From IMG/VR virus record IMGVR_UViG_3300030333_003064, positions 24,299 through 47,251 of that record: 22,953 bases of DNA; one strand, 5' to 3'. The DNA is from a virus. Both the position numbers and the translations under genes were made by a program. Position 1 is the stretch's first letter; each line of letters begins with the position of its first letter. The notes beneath the pieces were generated by a model. That model ran no database searches. It was not told the origin of the DNA and worked only from the letters and a program-made list of their open reading frames with translations. Shown one piece after another: positions 17,498-22,953 of this stretch.

Positions 17498-19731
17498 ATT
17501 TTGTTTGTTATTATTTTAGATTGAAATCCTTTATTATTATACTTATGTATATTAATATTAACTGGTTGTTTTTCTACTTTTGGGTTTGGGCGGTATAAAT
17601 GTCTATTGCAGGCCATTATTGCTAAGCCTGAACTTATAGAAGCATCGTGTTTTGTTCTTTTATTTATATCAAATCTAGACCAATCATTTAAAGTGTCGTT
17701 AAAGTACATTGTCCCATAAGTGCCATCTTGCAATAAACCAACGTGGTCATTGATATACATTTCAATAGCGGCCGCATGAGCTTGTTTTATATCTTCACTA
17801 GAGTTTGGTATACCACCTACTTCTTTTTCTGCAACTGATAATTTATTCCAAACTTTATCTGGTCTATTTATACTAAACTTCCTATAACCTCTTCTTCTCA
17901 AATAATATAATAATCTAGGCTTGTTATTTTCAGCAAGTAATGGCATGCCATAAAAAACCAACGCCATCAATACATCTTCAAAAAACATATCAGCCGTTTG
18001 TGGTCTAGCTATATATTCTAAAAAGAATGTGTTAGCTGGAGCATCTTCCATTGAAAACTTAGTTAATCCATGCAAAGCTCCTTTCGATCCAGTGCCATCA
18101 ACTGTTCCTGATATATCGTACGAGTCACAACCAAACGCTCCCATATGTTCGTTACCTGGGTATTTTACTCCGTTTTTTAATATAACGTTATTTTGTAATT
18201 TACCATTAGGAACCCAGCTAACTTTAAATCTACCATTAGGGTCAGCATTAAAGACTACTTGAGTGTCTTTTACTCCAGCCACCCATTGAAAGTTACCAGT
18301 TGTTATTACTGAAGAGTTTCTGTTACCTTCATTATAGTCTATTTGCTCATATATTTTTATAAGATTAAATAAACTATTTTTAGTTTCATCTCTAAATGCG
18401 TGCTCTTCAGTTCTAGGAAATTGTCTATAAAATTCGTTTAAAGCGTCTTGATCGTCTTTTAATCCTTCGGCTTCATTATCCCAATGATCTATAACGCCTT
18501 GATCTATTTCTAATCCATGTGGATCATATTTTTCTTCTTTAGGATTGTTGAATACAGGTTGTCCATATTCATCAATAAATCCTTCGTAGTTCCATTCCAT
18601 AGGGATAAACAAAGAATATAATCCTGACTTAGTCTGTCCATTACGATTTCTTTTTGTAACATCTGAATTATAATATAAGTTTTTAAAATTATCACCACCC
18701 TTATCTAAAGCATTAGATGTACTTCCCATCATGCACTTACCAACTATTCTACTACCTAATCGCAAGCAAGTTTTTGTAACTCTCCAATTATTCTTTATAT
18801 TATCAGGTCTTTCCCACTTACCACTTTCGTCATGAACTAATAAATTTAATTTTTCACCATCATAACTATTATCACCTGTATTTTTCCAATCTATAGTTGT
18901 ATCTAGCCCTTCAACATCATCCATTTCCTCACGCTCACGTATCTTCTTACGAGTAAACTTTTTAGCTGGCACTCTATATGCGAGTTCAGACTTTGGCCGG
19001 TCCATACCATCTTGTATTGGTTTAAAGAAAAATGGATAGTTGAGACTTATTGGTACAACTTTATCTGTAAACATTTTTTTTGCGTCAGCTCCAGTTTTTG
19101 ATAGTATACCAAATCTACTATCACTAGCAAGCGTTGCTAAATTAACTGTTTCAGCCGAACTCATAAAAGAAAAACCAGAACGTCTATTTTTTAAATAACA
19201 CATTCCGTAACTTCTTTTATCTGCTTTACAAGCTTCCCAGAATATAAAGAATAATCTGTTTGCTTCTCTAAAATCAGGAGCACCAACATCAATTTTACTC
19301 CATTGTAAATACATATAGTGTGTTCCCGTTATATAGGTTGGTTTACCGTTATTCATAAACCAAAAACCTTCTTCTCTTCTTTTAAACTCTTCGTCTATAT
19401 ATTCGTAATGATCTTGTTTAAAATCATCTGGATAATCTTGCCAATCAAATACAGTTTTAATTTTTTTAAAAGCAGGGTTAGCTGGAAACTGTTTCCATTT
19501 TTGCTCTGACTTTATTTTACTGCAACTATATATTTCTTTTGGTTGTTTAGGTAATGCTATTTGTAAACCTTGTATCTCTATAACTTCACCAATCGTACCA
19601 GTTTTAGATATAACAACTACATCGCTTTCTTTATTATATCCATACTCCCACTTTTTACTTTTATTTAATCTTTTAATAGTATTCGACTTTATTGGCTCTA
19701 CTATTTTATATAAGCTTTGTTCGTATTTCAT
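17494..19731 (-). CDS. terL: Terminase large subunit (ATPase and nuclease)
   Basis: This 745-aa protein has the two domains of a packaging motor. ATPase part: YITGTHYMYLQW (133-144), a variant Walker A loop around R183-R184-S185-G186-F187-S188 in which the usual GK[ST] is not seen, Walker B LNLLVHDE (295-302, D301-E302), and a coupling motif MMGSTSN (334-340). Nuclease part (RNase H-like): acidic residues D536 and D539 in GCDSYD, E601 in PLLAENN, and D696 in KHDASISSGLA, giving the expected metal-binding acids. The protein cuts concatemeric DNA and pumps it through the portal. It starts at an ATGA overlap with the preceding 90-aa gene and overlaps the portal gene the same way. The altered Walker A and the ITGxHY motif resemble crAss-like terminases. 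Identity is very secure. Confidence 0.95.
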   Translation of the reverse strand: MKYEQSLYKIVEPIKSNTIKRLNKSKKWEYGYNKESDVVVISKTGTIGEVIEIQGLQIALPKQPKEIYSCSKIKSEQKWKQFPANPAFKKIKTVFDWQDYPDDFKQDHYEYIDEEFKRREEGFWFMNNGKPTYITGTHYMYLQWSKIDVGAPDFREANRLFFIFWEACKADKRSYGMCYLKNRRSGFSFMSSAETVNLATLASDSRFGILSKTGADAKKMFTDKVVPISLNYPFFFKPIQDGMDRPKSELAYRVPAKKFTRKKIREREEMDDVEGLDTTIDWKNTGDNSYDGEKLNLLVHDESGKWERPDNIKNNWRVTKTCLRLGSRIVGKCMMGSTSNALDKGGDNFKNLYYNSDVTKRNRNGQTKSGLYSLFIPMEWNYEGFIDEYGQPVFNNPKEEKYDPHGLEIDQGVIDHWDNEAEGLKDDQDALNEFYRQFPRTEEHAFRDETKNSLFNLIKIYEQIDYNEGNRNSSVITTGNFQWVAGVKDTQVVFNADPNGRFKVSWVPNGKLQNNVILKNGVKYPGNEHMGAFGCDSYDISGTVDGTGSKGALHGLTKFSMEDAPANTFFLEYIARPQTADMFFEDVLMALVFYGMPLLAENNKPRLLYYLRRRGYRKFSINRPDKVWNKLSVAEKEVGGIPNSSEDIKQAHAAAIEMYINDHVGLLQDGTYGTMYFNDTLNDWSRFDINKRTKHDASISSGLAIMACNRHLYRPNPKVEKQPVNINIHKYNNKGFQSKIITNKI

Positions 19732-20000
19732 TTTGATCTACCTTCTGCAAAACCTTTAAACTTAACTTCTTTCTTTTCTTCAACTTTACCTTCAAGCATA
19801 TTTTCTTCTTCATTTATACGATTCAGTATTTCAAAAGCATCGAATATAGCTAACTTTTTTGTAGCTGCGGCATTTTTTAATCTATCAGCTGATATATCAT
19901 CGTCACTATCAACTATAGGTTCTTTGGCAACTTTAATAAGTTCTTCAACTGCCTTTTGCCCAGCTTGGATTATATTCTTCTTCGTTTCCTTGATATTCAT
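19728..20000 (-). CDS. Small helical protein before the terminase; candidate small terminase
   Basis: This 90-aa protein is charged and probably all helical: NIIQAGQKAVEELIKVAKEP (9-28), a DSDDD acidic turn, then ADRLKNAAATKKLAIFDAFE (38-57) and a Glu-rich end. It overlaps the GroES-like gene by 56 bases and the terminase by 4 bases (ATGA). The start at 20000 is the only ATG that gives most of the protein, since the next Met is residue 68. A small helical protein immediately upstream of terL is the classical place for a small terminase subunit, which binds the packaging site. No helix-turn-helix can be confirmed by eye, so the assignment is inference from position and size. Confidence 0.65.
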   Translation of the reverse strand: MNIKETKKNIIQAGQKAVEELIKVAKEPIVDSDDDISADRLKNAAATKKLAIFDAFEILNRINEEENMLEGKVEEKKEVKFKGFAEGRSK

Positions 20001-20523
20001 ATTTAATTGTAATAAATTTATTCATAACCCTATATAATCTTTCTCCATTAACTATAAACTCGTACTCCATACTAGGCATAAAACCAACTAGCTCTTGCTT
20101 ATTAAAAGTTCCATCAGAATATTTTATAATACCCATCAATGGCCTTTCTTTTTCTAAATTATATTTACTAATAGACTTTAATGGTTTAACAAAGCTATAA
20201 CCAGGCATAGCTTTATTATTATATAAATATATTTGATCTTCTGATATTATATATTTATTTTCTTTCCAGTACGATCTACTATTTTTTTCTCTACCTTTAA
20301 CATCATGCCATCTTCTAAATACGTTATGATGTACTATCACTTCATCACCTATATTTACAGGTGATTGAAATAATAGCGGAGTAGCGATAACTTTTGCGCG
20401 TCTATTTATATATTGATGATTAAATATTTCAGTGTTTAGTATTAACTCTTTGTTATCGACTCGTACACTGTTATTATAGCGATCACCAATAGGGCTGATA
20501 ATAAAATCTTTGTAAGCATTCAT
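19945..20523 (-). CDS. Tandem GroES-like (co-chaperonin) protein
   Basis: This 192-aa protein reads as two GroES-type beta barrels. Barrel 1 (about 6-101): FIISPIGDR (compare GroES IRPLxDR), a hydrophobic LIL at 27-29 where GroES carries its GroEL-binding mobile-loop tripeptide, RAKVIATP (42-49), VNIGDEVIVHHN (56-67, compare VKVGDxV), and the closing strand KYIISEDQIYLY. Barrel 2 (about 110-175): SFVKPLKS, PLMGIIKY, a short loop and RLYRVMNKFITIKY, without a clear mobile loop. Phage co-chaperonins such as T4 gp31 help the host GroEL fold the capsid protein, and this gene sits in the head-gene operon, so the same role is plausible. The alignment was done by eye. It starts at a 1-base overlap (TAATG) with the upstream gene. 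Alternative: another small-barrel structural protein. Confidence 0.6.
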   Translation of the reverse strand: MNAYKDFIISPIGDRYNNSVRVDNKELILNTEIFNHQYINRRAKVIATPLLFQSPVNIGDEVIVHHNVFRRWHDVKGREKNSRSYWKENKYIISEDQIYLYNNKAMPGYSFVKPLKSISKYNLEKERPLMGIIKYSDGTFNKQELVGFMPSMEYEFIVNGERLYRVMNKFITIKYEYQGNEEEYNPSWAKGS

Positions 20524-20747
20524 TAATATTCTAAGTTATACTCGACTGATATAGCCATATTCTTATTAAAATCTTTCCAAGGTATCACTACGTTGTCTTT
20601 TCTAATATAAATACAGTACTTATCTTCTTCTTCTATTATATCACAAATTTCATGACCTCCATAAACCTCTTGACCTACAGCATAATGCATGGCATCGTTT
20701 TTATAGTCTTTACCTATGGTAATTTTTCTAATAATGTTATTTTTCAT
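20523..20747 (-). CDS. Small conserved-looking protein of unknown function
   Basis: I place the start at the ATG ending at 20747 (MKNNIIRKITIGKDYKNDAM), giving 74 aa. An in-frame ATG at 20789 would add 14 hydrophobic residues (MILMLQMVLLIKKK) that lie inside the previous gene and look like out-of-frame translation. The chosen start overlaps that gene by 11 bases. The protein has DYKNDAMHYAVGQEVYGG (13-30) and KYCIYIRKDNVVIPWKDF, with alternating strands suggesting a small beta fold, and an acidic C-terminal half. I have seen similar small proteins in marine phage head operons, but know no function. It ends at a TAATG overlap with the GroES-like gene. There is no membrane segment and no catalytic motif. 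Confidence 0.75.
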   Translation of the reverse strand: MKNNIIRKITIGKDYKNDAMHYAVGQEVYGGHEICDIIEEEDKYCIYIRKDNVVIPWKDFNKNMAISVEYNLEY

Positions 20748-21006
20748 TTTCTTTTTTATTAATAGTACCATCTGTAACATTAATATCAAAAGTACCGTAC
20801 TTTTTAGAAAGCTTGTCTTGCATATCTATAATTTTCTTTTGAGTTAATCCTAACTCGTGAAGTAAAGTATGCTTTTGTCCTTCTAATTGTCCAATTTTAA
20901 ATTGGATATTATTTGTCATATTTAGTATATCTTGTAACTCTTTTAAGTGTTCGTCAGATATTTTGTCAACCTTAGGTTTAAGGTCAACTATTTTTTCTTT
21001 TTTCAT
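20737..21006 (-). CDS. Small coiled-coil protein
   Basis: This 89-aa protein has a Lys-rich start, then a long amphipathic helix (about 18-69: HLKELQDILNMTNNIQFKIG and EGQKHTLLHELGLTQKKIID) with heptad-like hydrophobic spacing, and a short beta-like end (TFDINVTDGTI). It likely forms a coiled-coil dimer or oligomer. Such small helical proteins occur in marine phage genomes near head genes, but I can assign no function. It opens the cluster of small pre-terminase genes. Its ATG directly abuts four tandem TAAAT units. A regulatory or assembly adaptor role is possible; nothing in the sequence decides between them. Confidence 0.75.
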   Translation of the reverse strand: MKKEKIVDLKPKVDKISDEHLKELQDILNMTNNIQFKIGQLEGQKHTLLHELGLTQKKIIDMQDKLSKKYGTFDINVTDGTINKKENEK

Positions 21007-21026
21007 ATTTAATTTAATTTAATTTA
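21007..21026 (-). repeat. Four tandem TAAAT units immediately before an ATG
   Basis: On the minus strand the 20 bases before the ATG at 21006 are exactly four copies of TAAAT. Together with 21027-21030 this is the whole spacer between the LamG-like gene and the coiled-coil gene. There is no Shine-Dalgarno sequence, so the run may serve as an unstructured A/T ribosome entry site. It could also be simple slippage-prone DNA. Confidence 0.7.
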
Positions 21027-21030
21027 TAAT

Positions 21031-21912
21031 TTATAATGAGTATTTTGAACTTAAATAATTGTTTACATTATCAAACTGCTCATCAGTTAAAATATTTTGA
21101 TACATAATTATTTCTGCTATTTCACCATTAAATTGTCTACCAGTACCATGACCAAATCCACTACCTATAGTAAATTCTATAAATCCGCTGTTTTGAGTTA
21201 ATCCTTTATTCGTAGCACTAAAATCAGTTGTTGTTGTAGCTAAAACACTACCATTTTTATATATACGTTGTTGAGGCCCATTATCTGATCTTAAAGCCCA
21301 ATATTCAAAACTTGAACTAGGCCAAGCTGTATTAGAGTCTATAACATTACCATCAGTGTTGCTGTAAGTAAAATGATATTTTATATGGTCATCACCTGAA
21401 TCACAGGACCAGCCAGCCGTTTTTCTAAATGGATCTTGAAATGCAAAAACAAATTCATCGTCCAAGTGATCAGATCCAGTAATTGTTGATGCTCCTGCTT
21501 TATATACAACAAACGCTGTAAACTTATCAGCATCAAGATCAGTTAAAGACATTTGATTACTTCCTACATTACCTGTGCTGGTATCAGACTCAAGGTAATC
21601 TCCACCAGCTAAAAAATTCATAACGCTTAATCCATTCACTCTATTAAAAGCAATTGTTGGTTGTTTACTACTAGTAGTCTGGGCTACAAAATCGTTTATT
21701 CTAACGCTAGAAGCAAATGTTGCAGCTTTATTTGTTACTTTTGATATGTTATCATTATCCTGAGGTGTTTCAAAGCCACCACTACCATCATCTTTAAATA
21801 CTGTTGTTATATCAGTAAAGTCAAACCATGCCATTAAGCCGTTTATTTGCTCTGGAGAAAATGTGTCAAACGAACTAACGCTACTTGTTAATGAACCACC
21901 TAATCCTAGCAT
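21031..21912 (-). CDS. Concanavalin A/LamG-like virion protein
   Basis: This 293-aa protein starts with a Gly/Ser stretch (MLGLGGSLTSSVSSF) and is then almost wholly a jelly-roll lectin-type domain. Landmarks are FSPEQINGLMAWFDFTDIT (18-36, the usual first strand of this fold in phage proteins), the beta-rich middle with FTAFVVYKAG, and the C-terminal signature FNGEIAEIIMYQNILTDEQF followed by NVNNYLSSKY. The last part is typical of LamG_3-like domains. Such domains bind glycans or other proteins, and in phages often decorate the head or sit in tail appendages. The gene overlaps the preceding gene by one base (TAATG) and precedes the packaging cluster, so decoration or host-surface binding is plausible. 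The fold is well supported, the ligand unknown. Confidence 0.8.
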   Translation of the reverse strand: MLGLGGSLTSSVSSFDTFSPEQINGLMAWFDFTDITTVFKDDGSGGFETPQDNDNISKVTNKAATFASSVRINDFVAQTTSSKQPTIAFNRVNGLSVMNFLAGGDYLESDTSTGNVGSNQMSLTDLDADKFTAFVVYKAGASTITGSDHLDDEFVFAFQDPFRKTAGWSCDSGDDHIKYHFTYSNTDGNVIDSNTAWPSSSFEYWALRSDNGPQQRIYKNGSVLATTTTDFSATNKGLTQNSGFIEFTIGSGFGHGTGRQFNGEIAEIIMYQNILTDEQFDNVNNYLSSKYSL

Positions 21913-22625
21913 TATTTTCCGAAATAACAGATTACGCCGCCATCAGCATCAGCCTCAGGAGTAAATTTTGTCCATCTACCATATATAGTTAATCCCTTTG
22001 GAAACTTAACACCCTCAGTAGTTGTACCACCACCTCCATGGAATGGATCTAAAAAGTATAGTCTATTATCACCATCAATATGATCAATTTCAGCTATTCC
22101 CGCTCCTGATGATCTTTTACCAACTTCTTTTACTACTAAGCTAGTACCATAAGTACCACCACTAATACTAACTACTTCCATATAGTTTTTATTTGGACCA
22201 CTATATATAGGATCTATATGGCCAGCTGCAGCATCGACTGTGATACCGTTATCTATTCCTTCGGTAGCATCGTCACCAATTAAAACTATTTGACCTGGTT
22301 TTATTTCTACATTCCTAGCATTATCAGTAAGAGGAATTACACCGGTAGCTACTGTACCAGCACCTGAAGCTTCAGCGAAAGTTACACCAACAAAATTTGC
22401 GTCAGGTCCACCATCTGCTGCAATTTCATCATCTTGATGCGTTGGAAATTGAGGTCCAGCACCATGTAGCGTTTCTGTCTCCATTACAGTTGGTGTATTG
22501 TCTGCTAGAAATTGGATAGCTACAATAACGTGATCCTTTGGTGGATATATTGGAAATGCTAAATTACTAAAGGCACTCCCCATTTGTCCGAAGCCATACG
22601 AGACTTCTGTTGAATTTATTCCCAT
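21912..22625 (-). CDS. Probable virion structural protein, function unknown
   Basis: This 237-aa protein is rich in Gly, Ala, Asp and Thr and looks beta-rich, with no membrane segment or signal peptide. The N-terminus (MGINSTEVSYGFGQMGSAF) is Gly/Ser-rich like that of the next gene. The C-terminus has a Gly run (FHGGGGTTTEG) and ends LTIYGRWTKF...ICYFGK, a compact closing strand I associate with small virion proteins of marine phages. It lies between the holin-like gene (2-base gap, TAA-AC-ATG) and the LamG-like gene (1-base overlap), so these three are surely co-transcribed. A capsid decoration or minor appendage protein is most likely; I cannot name a family. Confidence 0.75.
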   Translation of the reverse strand: MGINSTEVSYGFGQMGSAFSNLAFPIYPPKDHVIVAIQFLADNTPTVMETETLHGAGPQFPTHQDDEIAADGGPDANFVGVTFAEASGAGTVATGVIPLTDNARNVEIKPGQIVLIGDDATEGIDNGITVDAAAGHIDPIYSGPNKNYMEVVSISGGTYGTSLVVKEVGKRSSGAGIAEIDHIDGDNRLYFLDPFHGGGGTTTEGVKFPKGLTIYGRWTKFTPEADADGGVICYFGK

Positions 22626-22627
22626 GT

Positions 22628-22953
22628 TTATTTATTTTTATTTTGTTCTTGATTCTTTTTAGACGATCCGCCGAAAAAGAAATCGACTACCGTGTTAACT
22701 TTAGCACTCATAGCTCCAAATATAGTAGAAATAAAACTTATTTCAAATTCACCTAGTTCAATATCTTTCATTACGAAAAATCTAAACATCATGAAACTTA
22801 ATCCAAAGTATGCTGCTGTAAATAAAGTTGCAAGGACTTTTTGAATGAACGCATCGTCTTTATACATTTCGCGTGCACTTTTTCTGTCTTCAACTTCTTG
22901 TTTAAAAGCTTCTGTCTCGGCGTCAAGTAATAACCGTCTAAGAGCGAGTTTTG
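22628..22953 (-). CDS. Holin-like small membrane protein, 5' end beyond right edge
   Basis: The frame is open from the right edge to the TAA at 22628, giving 107 visible residues. An ATG at 22867 exists, but the frame stays open 28 codons upstream of it with plausible coding sequence (LALRRLLLDAETEAFKQEV, then EDRKSARE), so the true start is probably outside the window. The charged helix with SARE before MYKDDAFIQK is followed by one clear membrane segment (VLATLFTAAYFGLSFMMFRF) and a second weaker one (FISTIFGAMSAKVNTVVDFF), then a GGSSKKNQEQNKNK tail. This order of charged helix, two membrane segments and polar tail fits a holin-type protein such as those near structural genes in marine phages. 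A non-lytic membrane protein is the alternative. It is followed after 2 bases by the next gene. Confidence 0.7.
   Translation of the reverse strand, partial: KLALRRLLLDAETEAFKQEVEDRKSAREMYKDDAFIQKVLATLFTAAYFGLSFMMFRFFVMKDIELGEFEISFISTIFGAMSAKVNTVVDFFFGGSSKKNQEQNKNK

Noticed and set aside
19717-20037. Plus-strand open frame of 106 codons, Phe/Ser-rich
   Set aside because: It lies opposite the Lys/Glu-rich 90-aa gene and the end of the GroES-like gene. The Phe/Ser bias is the expected mirror image of AAA/GAA-rich coding.
20028-20040. TATATAAT on the plus strand, resembling the core of the 22-bp element
   Set aside because: It is inside a coding region, on the opposite strand, and matches only the A/T core, which is expected by chance in such DNA.
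20751-20757. AAAAAAG heptamer near the end of the coiled-coil gene, possible frameshift site
   Set aside because: It is not in the X-XXY-YYZ phase of the coding frame, and the next gene has its own ATG, so no programmed frameshift is needed.
20748-20789. Upstream ATG giving a hydrophobic N-terminus (MILMLQMVLL) for the 74-aa gene
   Set aside because: This stretch is the out-of-frame reading of the previous gene's end. The ATG at 20747 yields a cleaner protein start and a short overlap typical of this genome.
1-22953. Search by eye for tRNA genes, CRISPR repeats, integrase, attachment sites and stop-codon reassignment
   Set aside because: No cloverleaf-like sequence or regularly spaced repeat was seen, and no recombinase motif. 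TAA, TAG and TGA all end genes at tight junctions, so a recoded stop is not supported.

Overview
The window is a late-gene (virion and packaging) segment of an AT-rich, tailed double-stranded DNA phage. All 19 genes I can support lie on the minus strand, so the transcription order runs from high to low coordinates. The genes are tightly packed, often overlapping by 1 or 4 bases or separated by exactly 2 bases. Both window edges cut through a gene. I see no tRNA, rRNA, CRISPR array, integrase, insertion sequence, replication gene or DNA-metabolism gene, and no gene-free stretch longer than about 110 bases.

Host and affiliation are inferred. Almost no start codon has a Shine-Dalgarno sequence; leaders are A/T-rich and often read AATTATG. 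This fits a Bacteroidetes (flavobacterial) host, where Shine-Dalgarno use is known to be weak. The order terminase, portal (800 aa), acidic scaffold-like protein, major capsid protein (494 aa), connector proteins and a P22 gp10-like protein, together with the protein sizes, resembles crAss-like and related marine Bacteroidetes podoviruses. TAA, TAG and TGA all end genes here, so the code appears standard.

Layout in transcription order. (1) 22953-21031: a holin-like membrane protein cut by the right edge, an unassigned probable virion protein, and a concanavalin A/LamG-like protein. (2) 21006-19728: four small genes before the terminase: a coiled-coil protein, a small basic-to-acidic conserved protein, a protein that reads as two tandem GroES-like barrels, and a 90-aa protein that could be the small terminase. 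(3) 19731-12382: large terminase, portal, scaffold-like protein and major capsid protein, ending in a strong hairpin terminator. (4) 12315-11464: one 283-aa gene bracketed by two terminators. (5) 11356-1297: two connector or ring-type proteins, a 1969-aa gp10-like protein, and two further structural proteins. (6) 1256 to the left edge: an Ala/Gln-rich ejection-type protein carrying a C-terminal S74 self-cleaving chaperone domain, then a truncated gene.

Units 5 and 6 each start behind an identical 22-bp element 8-9 bases before the first ATG, the best candidate for a phage late promoter. Together the genes would fill the head (terminase, portal), build it (scaffold, capsid protein, possibly aided by the GroES-like protein), close it and attach the short tail (connectors, gp10-like protein), and supply proteins ejected into the host. 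The most interesting signals are the 22-bp paired element, the tandem GroES-like protein, the S74 domain on a predicted internal protein, and the calcium-loop motifs inside the giant gp10-like protein.
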